Assembly (NCBI RefSeq): GCF_002127325.2
Contig: NC_035435.2
Coordinates: forward strand, 122,631,127-122,695,126
DNA from: Helianthus annuus
Taxonomy: Eukaryota > Streptophyta > Magnoliopsida > Asterales > Asteraceae
Direction of reading: 5' to 3'
Length of the DNA: 64,000 bases
This document shows, piece after piece, positions 11,041-24,760 of this stretch. The notes beneath the pieces were generated by a model. The model was not told where the DNA came from and searched no databases. It saw nothing but the letters and a program-made list of their open reading frames with translations. Within the stretch, counting starts at the first letter, position 1; each line of letters starts with the position of its first letter. The position numbers were made by a program, and so were the translations under genes.

Positions 11041-11220
11041 AGTAAATTGCGGTTTTGGTCCCTGTAGTTTAGTACTTATTGCTATATCCTACAAAATCGA
11101 AACGTCTTCGACTCACATACCAACATTTCTATTTTATTGCAATTTCACTCCACTAGACTGACTCCATCCACTTTCTAGTTAAATCCTGATCACATTAGAT
11201 GCATGTGTTGGGTAAATTCA
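11041..11220. repeat. Orphan MULE terminal inverted repeat
   Basis: AGAGTAAATTGCGGTTTTGG, with an AGTTAAATCCTGATCACAT-like stretch about 140 bases later, has the same layout as the terminal repeat at 4811-4960. I saw no matching inverted end in the following kilobase, so it is a truncated remnant. 11221-11660 holds nothing recognisable. Confidence 0.45.
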
Positions 11221-11670
11221 TAATTAACCATATCAATGATTTATTATAAAGACCTGAATACCATCACGTATTTTTAGAACAATTCACCAAGTGTAATTGG
11301 GCGTGCAAGTGAAATAGATAAACTTATGCATGATTGTTTTGATTCCAAAAACTAATTAATCAGGAAAGGTAATACCGTAATATATATGTCTTGGAGTTTT
11401 GTCCAACACTTTCTTGAAATATCAGTTTATGTAAATGCGTTTTCAGATTGCATTTAAGTTTTGAGTTTTAACATGTCTTGTATGTATGAATGGCGCTCAT
11501 TTCTTATTTGTGTTTCTAATAAATATATACCAATAAGTTTTAACACTTTTAGTCTGGTGTATTATCGAGCACTTGTCTTTTTGTTCTAATATATACTTTC
11601 TTTACATCTGGGAGGATATAGTTGCCTTTCCACTATATGTTCAGGCAATTTCCAATATATATATATATAT

Positions 11671-12007
11671 AGGGGATGGTTCAAATGAAAAACACTTTTA
11701 TTGTGAAAACTCGAAAACTAACTAAAAAAGCCTAAAAAACACACAAATTTTTTTTTCAATTTTTTTTATAAAAATCGCTGGTTTTTATATATAAAAAGAA
11801 ATTAAAATTTTTTTTTTGTAGTACACATGTGTAATAATACACATGTGTATTATTACACATGTGTACTACACAATTTTTTTTTTTTGAATTTTTTTATATA
11901 AAAAACCTGCGAAATTTGGTTTGCAAAAAAAAAATTGTATGTTTTTTTGGCTTTTTTAATTAGTTTTCGAGTTTTCACTATAACTAGTGGTTTTCATTTG
12001 AACCTTC

Positions 12008-12010
<3 letters not shown>
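11671..12010. mobile_element. (TA)n-bounded hairpin element A
   Basis: About 340 bp bounded on both sides by TA repeats. The left end is GGGGATGGTTCAAATGAAAA and the right end, reversed, is GGGGAAGGTTCAAATGAAAA. The inverted repeats extend inward past the GTGAAAACTCGAAAACTAA-like segment. The centre is a second palindrome of ACACATGTGTA units. Non-coding. The rice Micron elements are a known precedent for microsatellite-bounded MITEs; relationship to them is not established. Confidence 0.75.

Positions 12011-12084
<74 letters not shown>
12011..12084. repeat. (TA)37 microsatellite
   Basis: Uninterrupted TA dinucleotide tract shared by elements A and B. Confidence 0.95.
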
Positions 12085-12087
<3 letters not shown>

Positions 12088-12999
12088 AAGGGCTAAGTGG
12101 AAAACCCCATCTTTTTGAGAAAACTCTGAAAACCCAATATCAACCATTGATTATGTTTCATCTAAGTAGATCAATGGTTCTCATATTTTTAGGTAAATAT
12201 TAGTTTTTAAATAATTCTTATATTAGTTTCTAGTACAACTAAAGGGCAATTTGGGTAGTGAAAAAGGTACTTTTTGTGCTTTTGAACATTGAAAGTGACT
12301 TTCCAGAACCATCAAATCATCATAACACTTTCTCTTTCTCTTACCTCTTCCTCTTTCCCATTTCTTCACCCCAATCTTGAAGACAAAGAATAAACACTCT
12401 TCAAAATCAGGAGAAATAAACAACCACCACCAGCAACCACCTCCTCCGGCGAAACTCACCGGGCTTCTTCTCCGACCCTCTCTCTCCTCAATTTTCAACT
12501 CATCTAACAACCATAGCCACGCCAATCTCTCTCCTCTCCGTCTAATTCTACAAAAAGCTTCAACCTTTAGAAGCAAATGAAGGGTCTGAATGTCTCTATA
12601 ATTTGTTGTTTTAGAGAGAGAACGATGGCACGATGAATGTTTTTAGAGAGAGAGTTGATGTTTTAGATAGAGAAACAATAATCTTTATTTTTTAGAGAGA
12701 GAGAGTTGAATGTTCAAGTGTGTGTGAGAGGAGAAGGTTTGAAGACCTTCTTCGTGTTCATCGGACGGTTCTAGATCCGGTAAGTGTTCTTGAAATATCA
12801 TTTCACATTTGATTTTTTGTTGAAATGGTTGTAATATGTTTTTGTGGGCTGAAAGTGTTCTAGTAATAGTTAATGTTCATGTATTTTAAATAAATCCAAA
12901 AATTTAGGATGAGATTTTGAATGGGTTTTTTTTGTTGGTTTGGTTGCTTGTTTGGGGCTTTTGATCTTAACAATAAGTGTTTTTTTGTTGGGTTGCTTG

Positions 13000-14570
13000 A
13001 TTTACAGAGACAGACCCATAACATGTGTTAAGCACCTGTTAGAATGATATATAACTTGTGTTGATTTACAGAAACAGATCCATAAAAGATATTCAATTGA
13101 CAAGCTGGATGGATGTAGGCGACGTTAATGCGGGGACATTGAATAAGTCACATCCCTTGGGAAAGAACTCTTCGTTCATTTATAACATGTGTTAGTGGTT
13201 CATGCTGTAACAGAACACCATGATGTAACCTGACATGTGTTCATGTATAACATGTGTTAAGCCCCTGTTAGAATGATATGCAACGTGTGTTAACCTTTTG
13301 TTAATTAAAAAAAACAAGTAATATCTATTTTATTTTTGTTGATGTTTAAAATATCCGATGATGTGGATACTGAGCGTAAAACTTGTACAAGTAATAAATG
13401 TACAAGTTAGTATGTAACGTATAATATGAAACAAGCCATTTATGGTAACACATGTACCGGTAATTTTGGAATATATAATATGAAACGGGTCATTTGTTTT
13501 GCACATTTTGGAATGTATAACATGTGTTAAGCCTCTGTTATAATCTTTTTGTAACCTGACATGTATTCATGTATAAGCTAGTGGTTTACAAAACACCATG
13601 ATGTGTATATACTGATCTAACATGTGTTACAATTTGTTTGTTCGGAACATGTAATTGCTTAACATGTGTCAAGGGTGAAAACAGTCAACGGGGGCGATGA
13701 GTTTAATAGTGAGCTTAGTTAATATCGTAATCTTGTTGTAACCCCACTTGTATACATATGATAACATGTAAGCATCCATTATAACCCGACTTGTATTCAT
13801 GTATATGAAAGTGGTTTGCAAAACACCATGATGTGCATATACTGATCGTAACACGTGTATAAGTTAATATGGAACATACAAGTTAATATTGTAACACCGT
13901 ATACCTGGGATAACATGTGTTAAGCCTCTGTTATAATCTTGGTTTAACCCAACATGGTGTCATGTATAAGCTAGTGGTTTCCAAAACACCATGATTTGTA
14001 TATACATACTGTAAATGTGTTACGCGCCTGACATGTATAACGTGTGTTAAGCCTCTATTATAACGTGTGTTAAGACTTCCAGAATGGATGCATAAACTCC
14101 AATAGTAACTTAATAACAACATAGTATACCTGATATAACGTGTGTTAAGCCCCTTTTATAACGTGTGTTAAGACTTCCAGAATGTGTTAAGTCCATACCG
14201 TTTTAACATCATGTACTAGACAAAACAATAAGAGTCTCACATTACATATTACTAGTAAACGAAAATACATAGCACTAAGAAAAATGGTGGGCCGTTTACT
14301 ATACCCATAACCGTATAACTGATATAACGTGTGTCAAGCCTCTATTATAACGTGTGTTAAGACTTTCAGAATGGATGCATAAACTCCAATAGTAACTTAG
14401 TAACAGCAGAGTATGCCTGCTATAACGTGTGTTAAGCCTCTATTATAACGTGTGTTAAGACTTCAGAATGGATGCATAAACTCCAATAGTAACTTAGTAA
14501 CAGCAGAAGTACAAACACGGGCGACTCCAACACAAAATGTTTTAAGTCCATACCGTTTTAACATCATGTA
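13000..14570. repeat. ACATGTGTTA / ACGTGTGTTAAG repeat field
   Basis: Dozens of copies of TATAACATGTGTTAAGCC and TATAACGTGTGTTAAGACTT lie within larger units. Units containing AATGGATGCATAAACTCCAA start near 14080, 14370 and 14467, and a block from TTTTAACATCATGTACTAGA onward recurs at 14201 and 14557. This is degenerate, higher-order repetition internal to element B. The 60-codon frames at 13669 and 13931 are repeat artefacts. Confidence 0.75.
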
Positions 14571-14894
14571 CTAGACAAAACAATAAGAGTCTCACATTAC
14601 ATATTACTAGTAAACGAAAATACATAGCACTAAGAAAATGGTGGAGCTTCTTTTAACAGTCTGCCTTAGCTTTTCAGCGGCTACCTTTGCTGCCTTAGCT
14701 TTTCAGCGGCTACCCTTGCTTTATTGTTTGGGTCGGTCTTGAAACGGTTTGTAAACATGTGGGTGTGCGTATGCCAGGGAAGTTATAAAAATGTGTTTTC
14801 ATGTCACACGTAACACGTGTTACGTTGTACATGGGTTTCATGTCACATGTAACACATGCATGTCCAAGAAGTTCAAACTATAACACGTGTTAGT

Positions 14895-15006
14895 TGTGTT
14901 GTGCTGTAACATAAACATGGTCATGATCCTTGAGCATCTGATCCACGTTTGACGAAACCAACGGTCCCGATAATTGGATCTTATTTACCTTGTATCCATC
15001 ACCGTC
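14895..15006 (-). pseudogene. Captured CDK-like kinase C-terminal exon fragment
   Basis: After an AG acceptor (15008-15007) the minus strand reads DGDGYKVNKIQL, SGPLVSSNVDQMLKDHD, then HVYVTA. The SGPL..S.NVD.MLK.HD pattern is characteristic, as I recall the family, of the C-terminal tail of plant cyclin-dependent-kinase-like proteins of the IBS1/At1g54610 group, where it precedes a basic arginine-rich helix. That helix is missing, so homology breaks after KDHD. A nearby minus-strand duplicated segment (14644-14715, encoding Ala/Glu/Lys-rich peptide) may be more of the donor. Non-functional passenger of element B. Confidence 0.55.
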
Positions 15007-16111
15007 CTAATAACAAAAATATAAGATAACCGTTAAGTCGTTAACCAGACATAAATATTAACACATTCATAGCCAGAAAATCTTTTTTCTCAAATAACAT
15101 CAAAAACAGTTACTATTCAGATCAAAAGCCCCAAACAAAGCAACCAAACCAACAAAAAACAGTTACTATTCAGATCAAAAGCCCAAACAAGCAACCAAAC
15201 CAAGCACAACTTTTTAACACAAAAATAAAAACCTGCAAATTATATAAACATTTACCCCTTTTAAGAACCATTTTAACAAAAAAAAATCATGTTTCATCTC
15301 TAAAACAGCCATTACACAAAAACCTATTAACAACCATTTTAACAAAAACATCAAGTGTGAAATGATTTTTTAAAATAAAATACTCAAGAGATTGTTGTTT
15401 CTCTCTCTAAAACAGCAACTTTCTCTCTCTAAAACACTTACCGGATCTAGAATCATGCGATGAACACGATGAAGATCTTCAAACTTGCTTCTATCTGTGT
15501 GTTTTTGGTGTTCTTGATAAACATGATGAAGATTGTTGTTTCTCACTCTAGAAATCAGCTTTCAACAAGCATGAGCACAACCGAGATGAAGATGACGACG
15601 TGAGATGAAGCATGAACACACCCGAAAATCAGCTTCGAAATAAGCATGAACACACCCGAGATGAACAAGATGAAAATTGTTGTTTCTCTCTCCAAAACAT
15701 TAGCTTTCTCTCTCTATAACACCAGGAACAAGGTTCATCATGTTTGGGATCAGACGATCTGGTGACATTAACTCATGCGTTGTTGGTGGAGTCTCCATGG
15801 ACATTAATGGTGGAAGGAATATATGTTCCAGAGATGAAGTTCATAAACTCTACTCAAATGTCTTTATTATAAGGTAAAAGATAAAGATGGAGGTTTTGAA
15901 AGTACATTGGGAAGTGAGTTGTATAATTATGGTTGTCAAATCAAAGGTAGAAAGTAATCTTCTTGGGTAAAGTAAGTTAGAAGTAAAAATACAATTATGC
16001 CCTTCTCTACAAATGAAAGATGATTTTTTCTATGCACACGTGGATAAATGTGGACCATGCATTGGGTTTGCAAGGTTTTCTCAAATTCAAGGGTTTTCCA
16101 TATAACATTAT

Positions 16112-16113
<2 letters not shown>

Positions 16114-16161
<48 letters not shown>
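16114..16161. repeat. (TA)n microsatellite
   Basis: TA tract between elements B and C. Confidence 0.95.
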
Positions 16162-18723
<2,562 letters not shown>

Positions 18724-18880
18724 CCTTGGGTATGGATCCTAAGAGAAGTCCACCTTATTTGAGGAACTTGAAAAGCAATCTGGACCACACATATTTCCCT
18801 AAGCAAAAAATGCAAAAAAAAAAAAAAAAAAAAGTTAAAAAATGCAATTTTTTTTTTAATTTTTTGTGGATTTATACACA

Positions 18881-19255
18881 GGTAGAGGATCCTGTAAAAA
18901 GTGCTCAAAGTGTGAGAAGTGTATTATAACACTATATATAATAGTATATAACACCATATAAACACCGTATAACAATATGTAACACCATATAATACCATAT
19001 AACACTATGTAACACTATATATCATTATATAACAAATATAACACTATAGGTTGTCTGATAGCATGTCTATGATAGATGTATAGTGTTATATTTGTTATAT
19101 AATGATATATAGTGTTACATAGTGTTATATGGTATTATATGGTGTTACATATTGTTATACGGTGTTTATATGGTGTTATATAGTATTATATATAGTGTTA
19201 TAATACACTTCTCACACTTCTCACACTTTAGGCCCTTTTTACACTATCCTTACCC
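18881..19255. mobile_element. MULE-like hairpin element E2 with 10-bp target duplication
   Basis: Flanked by TTTATACACA (18871-18880) and TTTATACTCA (19256-19265), a 10-bp duplication with one difference. The left end is GGTAGAGGATCCTGTAAAAA and the right end (reversed) is GGGTAAGGATAGTGTAAAAA. Internal arms 18910-19048 and 19079-19217 are reverse complements with one mismatch in 139 bases, around a 30-base loop. It belongs to the same family as the element at 37812-38944. Confidence 0.8.
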
Positions 19256-19360
19256 TTTATACTCATATGTATATTGTTAATCTTTTAGCTATACATATAT
19301 GTATATTGTCAATTATAGATATATGTATATACATGTTTAAATTTGAAAAATAAGTGTTAC

Positions 19361-19590
19361 AAACCCTAAACCCTAAAGCTAAACCCTAATTCTAAAATCT
19401 AAAGCTAAACCCTAAAGCTAAACACTAATGATAAACCCTAAAGCTAAACCCTAATGCAAACCGTAAAGCTAAACCCTAATGCAAACCGTAAGCTAAACCC
19501 TTATGCTAAACCCTAAATACTATTGCTAAACCATAATGCTAAACCCTAAATACTAATGCTAAACCCTAAATACTAATGCTAAACCTTAAA
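19361..19590. repeat. Degenerate telomere-like CCCTAAA repeats
   Basis: Two adjacent plant telomere-type units (AAACCCTAAACCCTAAA) lead into about 15 variants of GCTAAACCCTAA and CTAAACCCTAAATACTAATG. The divergence and position inside element E argue for local expansion rather than a relic chromosome end. Confidence 0.8.
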
Positions 19591-19878
19591 TAACACTTAT
19601 TTTTCAATTTTAAACATGTATATACATATATGTATATTTGATAACATACAAATATCTATAGTTAAAAGATTAACAATATACACATGTGTATAAATAAAAA
19701 AAAACCTTAAAAAAAACAAAACATTAAAGAAAAAGCTCCGTTTTTTCCCAAAAAAAAAAATGCATTTTTTTACATTTTTTGGCATTTTTTTTTTGCTTAG
19801 GGAAAATGTATGATCCAGAATATTTCTCAAGTTTCTCAATTGGCTTACTAGTTCTCACATTATCCTTATCCTTATAGC

Positions 19879-20384
19879 TAGGGGTGTAAACGAGCCGAGC
19901 CGAGCCCGAGCCCGACTAGGCTCGAGCTCGGCTCGTTATGTTTTTATGAAGCTCGAGCTCGAGCTCGGCTCGGTTCGAGCCTACTTCTCTGAGCTCGAGC
20001 TCGGCTCGCGAGTAAAACCCAAAGCTCGAGCTCGGCTCGAGCTATTTCGAGAACAACCTCAAATGAGCTAGATAGAAGCTTTGCTCGAGCTCGTTTCAAC
20101 AGCGATTAAGGGAGCCAAAGCTCGGCTCGAGCTCGGCTCACCAATGTTATTATCATCATTATTATATTATATATATATAAAAAACTAAAATTTTGTTTAG
20201 GCTCGTTTGGGCTCGCGGCCCAAACGAGCTTTGTATTTTAGGCTCGAGCTCGGGCTCGATAACTAAACGAGCTCTATTTCAGGCTCGAGCTTGGGCTCGG
20301 GCTCGTTAAGGCTCGACTCGTTCGAGCTTTTAACTGAGCCGATCACGAGTAGCTTTCGAGTCTCTAGGCTTGTTTACACCCCTA
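19879..20384. mobile_element. hAT-type MITE with GAGCTCGGCTCG interior
   Basis: Perfect 8-bp target duplication CTTATAGC (19871-19878 and 20385-20392) and terminal repeats TAGGGGTGTAAACGAGCC / TAGGGGTGTAAACAAGCC. The interior is built from GAGCTCGGCTCGAGCT units, which are largely self-complementary, giving strong local hairpins. The 8-bp duplication indicates the hAT superfamily. Non-coding, 506 bp. Confidence 0.9.
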
Positions 20385-20593
20385 CTTATAGCTTTAAAAG
20401 AACATATACATTATAATATGGCGCCCAAAAGAGAGTCATCAACAACCTTATAAGTAATCAATCCTCCGTTAAACTGGTGACTAGTCCGAGAAAGACTGAT
20501 CTTACTACTATAATAAATCAAAGTCATAAAATCCCATGTGTCAACACCACAAGCATCCTCCTTTCTCTCTTTCCTATGTGTCAATCTCTCACA
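20385..20593. other. Unassigned intergenic DNA
   Basis: Short unique-looking stretch between two hAT-type elements; no gene seen. Confidence 0.5.
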
Positions 20594-22799
20594 GTAGGCC
20601 TTGCAAAAAAAAACCCATTTGGGTTTTTTGGGTTATTTTGAGTCATTTTAATAATGAGGATGGGTTAGGATGGGTTAAGAAATAATTAAGGATGGGTCAG
20701 GATGGGTTATATGATATCTATTTAAAATAATTCGTGGGTCACGATGGGTATTATGCTGGGTAAAAGGGTAACTCAAAAAATAGACTCATAGGCAGATTCT
20801 TCATCCGAACACTAGTGTTCGTAAACGTTGGCTTCACAAACGATAAAAAATTTTAAAATAATAAAAATAATAAAAAATTTCTAAAAAATCAAAAAAATTC
20901 TAAAAAATAAAAAAATAACAAAAAATAAAAAAATTCTAAAAAAATCCAAAAAATACTAAAAATCCAAAAAATTCTAAAAAACCAAAAAATAATAAAAAAT
21001 CCAAAAAATTCTAGAAAATAATAAAAAATTAAAAAAAATCAAAAAAATTCTAAAAAATCAGAAAAATATAAAAAATAAAAAAAATATAAAAAACCAAAAA
21101 AATTATTAAAAATCCAAAAAATTCTAAAAAATCAAAAAAATTATTAAAAATCCAAAAAATTCTAAAAAATCAAAAAAATTATAAAAAATCAAAAAAATTA
21201 TAAAAAATCAAAAAAATTATAAAAAATCCAAAAAATTATAAAAAATCCAAAAAATTCTAAAAAATACAAAAAAATAATAAAAAATCCAAAAAATTCTAAA
21301 AAATCCAAAAAATTCTAAAAATTCAAATAAATTCTAAAAAATCAAAAAAATAATAAAAGATCTAAAAAAAATACTAAAAAAAATATAAAAAATCCAAAAA
21401 AATCTAAAAAATAAAAAAATAATAAAAATACAATAAATTCTAAAAAATCAAAACAATTATAAAAATCCAAAAATATCTAAAAAATAAAAAGAAATCTAAA
21501 AAATCAAAAAAATTATTAAAAAAACCTAAAAATTTCTAAAAATTCATAAAAATTATAAAAAAATCCAAAAAATTCTAAAAATAAAAAAAATTCAAAAAAA
21601 ATCAAATAAATAAAAAATCCAAAAAAATTATAAACAATCAAAAAAATTATAAAAATTCCAAGAAATTCTAAAAAATCAAAAAAATAAGAAAAACGCAAAA
21701 AATTCTAAAAAATCAAAATAATTCAAAATAATCAAAAAATAATAATAAATCCATAATTAAATAAGTATAAAAATAATAAAAAATCAATAAATTCTAAAAA
21801 TTCAAAAAAAAGTTTTTAGGATTTTTTTGATTTTTTTCGTTTTTTTATTATTTTTTTATTTTTAGACCTTTTTTTTCATTTTTTAGATTTCTTAGATTTT
21901 TTTTTGATTTTTTAGAATTTTTTGGATTTATTATTATTTTTTGATTTTTTAGATTTTTTTGGTTTTTTAGAATTTTTTGATTTTTTAGGGTTTTTTTATT
22001 TTTTAGAGTTTTTTGGATTTTTTAGAATATTTTGGATTTTTATTATTTTTTGATTTTTTAAAATTTACTTATTTTTTTATATTTTTTGATTTTTTATAAT
22101 TTTTTGATTTTTTATATTTTTATATGTTTTTAGAATTTTTGGATTTTTTAAGATTTATTTGGATTTTTTAAGATTTTTTTGGATTTTTTATAATTCTTTT
22201 TTTATTTTTTTGAATTTTTGGATTTATTATTTTTTTTTTTGGTTTTTTTATTTTCTAATATTTCTTGATTTTTTAAGATTTTTTTTTTTGATTTTTTTTG
22301 AATTTTTTGGATTTTTTATATTGTTTTTTTAATTTTTTTAAATTTTCATGATTTTTTATATTTTTTTGATTTTTTTAGAATTTTTTGGATTTTTTATTAT
22401 TTTTTTGGATTTTTTATAATTCTTTGAATTTTTTATTATTTTGTTGATTTTTTAGAATTTTCTTGAATTTATGTATTTTTTTTTTTATTTTTTATAATTT
22501 TTTTGATTTTTTAGAATTTTTTGGATTTTTTATAATTTTTTTGGATTTTTTATATTTTTTTTGGATTTTTTATATTTTTTGGATTTTTTATAATTTTTTT
22601 CGGATTTTTTATAATTTTTATAATTTTTTGGATTTTTTGGAATTTTTTTTTTATTTTTTATCATGCCCAAATCAATCTTAACAAAAACCCATTTTAACCT
22701 AAACCCATTCTAACCCATTTCTTAATAAACCCATCCTAACCCAAACCCATCCTAACCCATTACCCAAACCTACCCAACCCACCCATTTTGCCACCCCTA
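20594..22799. mobile_element. hAT-type element with giant A-rich/T-rich hairpin
   Basis: Candidate 8-bp target copies CTCTCACA (20586-20593) and TTCTCACA (22800-22807) differ at one base. Ends GTAGGCCTTGCAAAAA and (reversed) TAGGGGTGGCAAAATGGG are followed on both sides by GGATGGGTTAGGATGGG-type repeats in inverted orientation. Between them, 20840-21807 is almost only A with T and C, and 21808-22660 almost only T with A and G, in a loose period of 15-20 built on AAAAAATCCAAAAAATTCT. Frames at 21516 and 22463 are low-complexity artefacts. Confidence 0.72.
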
Positions 22800-22807
22800 T
22801 TCTCACA

Positions 22808-23350
22808 TATCTGATCCTAGGTGTCATTTTCTGGTTTTTTTCTTTAAAAAAAAAAAAACCTAATGAGAATAGGCAGGCTTGTGGACAAAAACTCTGAATT
22901 TTGACCATCTATCACGTGAGTTTGGAAAGAAACCAAATCTCATTTCAAATTTCAAATTCTCTCTCTTTCTTCATTTGCTCTCTTCCCAATTCACATCTAG
23001 GGTTTTTTAGATTCATTGAGAGCCCCTTTCTCTCTCTGGCGATTCAAGAACATCAAAGCGATTTCACCAGATCTATGAAGATTTCACAAGATCCAATTGA
23101 TTTGAGATCCAAATGATTTCAGATCTTCATTGACCCTCTCTCATTTTCATCTTATCTCAGGTTCAGCTCTCTCATTTTCATCTTATCTCAGGTTCAGCTC
23201 TCTCATTTTCATCTCATTCTCTCTGTTTCTTCATCCGTTCAAGATCCAGATCTTGGTGAGTACCAACATTTCCTCTCTCATACGGTAATTATATTGTTTA
23301 TTTTTCAATTTGTAGTCAGTATTTTAAATGTTCTTAATATAATGCTTTAG
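22808..23350. other. 5'-UTR-like sequence, donor unknown
   Basis: CT-rich segments (TTCTCTCTCTTTCTTC, CTAGGGTTTTTTAGATTCA) resemble a plant 5' UTR. A 31-bp unit starting CTCTCTCATTTTCATCTTAT repeats about 2.7 times at 23136-23218. A possible donor and intron start follow AGATCTTG near 23254. The frame at 22901-23116 has no known domain. Confidence 0.4.
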
Positions 23351-23432
23351 ATGATATCCATACAGATTCAGATAGTGACAGTTCATCTGAAGATCAGGTC
23401 ACTCGCCTAGAAGTTGAACGGTGCAAATTAAG
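23351..23432 (+). pseudogene. Exon-like fragment, acidic/serine-rich
   Basis: An 82-base segment is bordered by a TTTAG acceptor and a GTAAGC donor. One frame reads DDIHTDSDSDSSSEDQVTRL then EVERCKLR, without stops. I cannot assign the family. It lies upstream of the CHD1-like fragment in the same orientation and could be from the same or another captured gene. Confidence 0.35.
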
Positions 23433-24631
23433 GTAAGCAGCTGATTATTTTTATGTTTATCGTTTAACACATGTCAATCCTCAAATAAATCCATTTATTA
23501 ATTCAAGTTAAAACTATGAACTTTATGGTAAACAGATATATGAAGTTGAAATGAAAGATATGAGAAAAAGTTGAATCGATTTTTTTTTAGGTTTTTAATT
23601 CAAGAAAGAATATGTTTGTTGCTTTGATTTCCACTTATTGGATGTGGGTTTCCCTGTTAGATTTCAATTCGTATAATAATATTAAGCATCCACAATAATG
23701 AGCCTTTTGTATTTGTAGATTCATTTCTATCCAACTTTCTTTTAAAGCCATAAGTCCTTTTCTTTTAGTAAATTAGTGTGCTAATTAAAATCGGTATTTT
23801 GTTTTAACTTATAAAACCTGGATTGAATCTGTTGTTTTAGGAATAATATAGTTGAATAAAAAAAATCCTAATTTTATGTTGGATCCGTTTCTAGACTTTT
23901 TCTTTAATCAATATATGTATGCCTTTTTATGAATCTTTGTTTTGGGTTGGTTGGTGGTGAAAGGACCGTGAAGAAGCTCATTGTTTGAACTTATATGCTG
24001 GCAATGATCTGTACAGATTGCCCCCCCCCCCCCTTCCAAGTAGCAAAAGGTGCATGCCGTGTTTGTGAAATTTGGGGAAGAAAGCAATTTCTAGATTGAA
24101 GGAATCAATGTTTCGAATCATTGGCTTCTTAGCCATTTCAGTCAAGTTCAGCCTCATAGTCTCAAATGCACGGTGCTTAATGTTATTTCCCTCCTTTCAA
24201 TTGATATAATTTTGTCGTTCATTACACTGTTATCTTAACTTGTGATCGATGATGACTAGGAGGTTGTCTTCCTACAAGTTATGAATGAGTCAGGTTGAGC
24301 CGCATATAGTTCATTTGTCCAATTTAATAAGAAGATGTGGACTGTTGGTACTATGTTATAACATATTAGCCTGCTTTATTGTTTTGATGTTGATCTTTTC
24401 AGAGTTAGTTTCTAATAATTATTATTACATTTTGCAGAGCACAAAAGAACAAGATGTAGCAGTTGAACGAAGAGGCTAGACACTTCAATCATGCTCATGT
24501 GTAAGCCCTAAGTTTAATATCATATTTACCATATCTAGCATGATCCGCTTAATTTGAACCTACTAAATTGAAGGAAAGGGTGTCTAATGTCTTTTATGTA
24601 CACTGCAGTGGCTCACCTCTTATGACATTCT
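23433..24631. other. Intron-like AT-rich DNA with decayed exons
   Basis: AT-rich with a C11 run near 24020. A segment after a TTGCAG acceptor at 24437 (AGCACAAAAGAACAAGATGT) looks like exon remnant but has a stop in each plausible frame. No intact gene. Confidence 0.35.
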
Positions 24632-24760
24632 CATGAGTTCAAGAGATTTGGGCCAGGGGGAGCTGAAGCGTTTAAGGTAGATAGAAATGACGAAGAAAAC
24701 AAAAAATGTTTTCTAACCATGGATATCGATGAAATTCTTGAAAGAGCATATGTATATGAG
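24632..24760 (+). pseudogene. CHD1/CHR5-like chromatin remodeler fragment
   Basis: One frame reads HEFKRFGPGGAEAFKVDRND, EENKKCFLTMDIDEILERA, YVYE and then meets GTATGG. The order RFG..GAE..FK.D.NDEE.KK......MDIDEILERA is characteristic of the region just after the SNF2 helicase core in plant CHD1-type remodelers (Arabidopsis CHR5). In those proteins it links the ATPase to the C-terminal DNA-binding part. A stop lies seven codons upstream, and the flanking exons are unrecognisable, so this is a pseudogene or captured fragment. Confidence rests on the MDIDEILERA motif recalled from the family. Confidence 0.6.

Larger units (their letters stand above)
12085..16113. mobile_element. (TA)n-bounded long-TIR element B (4 kb) with captured sequence
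   Basis: The left end GGGAAGGGCTAAGTGGAAAA and right end (reversed) GGATAATGTTATATGGAAAA both abut TA tracts. Imperfect inverted homology continues for roughly 900 bp: the segment around CTAGATCCGGTAAGTGTT (about 12770-12790) recurs inverted near 15435-15455, and TTGGTTTGGTTGCTTGTTTG (about 12937) recurs inverted twice near 15130-15200. There is no transposase. The middle holds a repeat field (13000-14560) and a kinase exon (14895-15006). Frames at 12223-12580 look like captured coding or 5' UTR sequence but I do not recognise them. Confidence 0.7.

Noticed and set aside
19361..19590. Possible ancient telomere or chromosome-fusion site
   Set aside because: Only two perfect units, the rest degenerate, and entirely inside an inverted-repeat element.
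24018..24034. C and G homopolymer runs (also 32070-32087 and 39258-39333)
   Set aside because: Possible G-quadruplex formers, but runs of this kind are common sequencing- and slippage-prone sites; nothing else supports a function.
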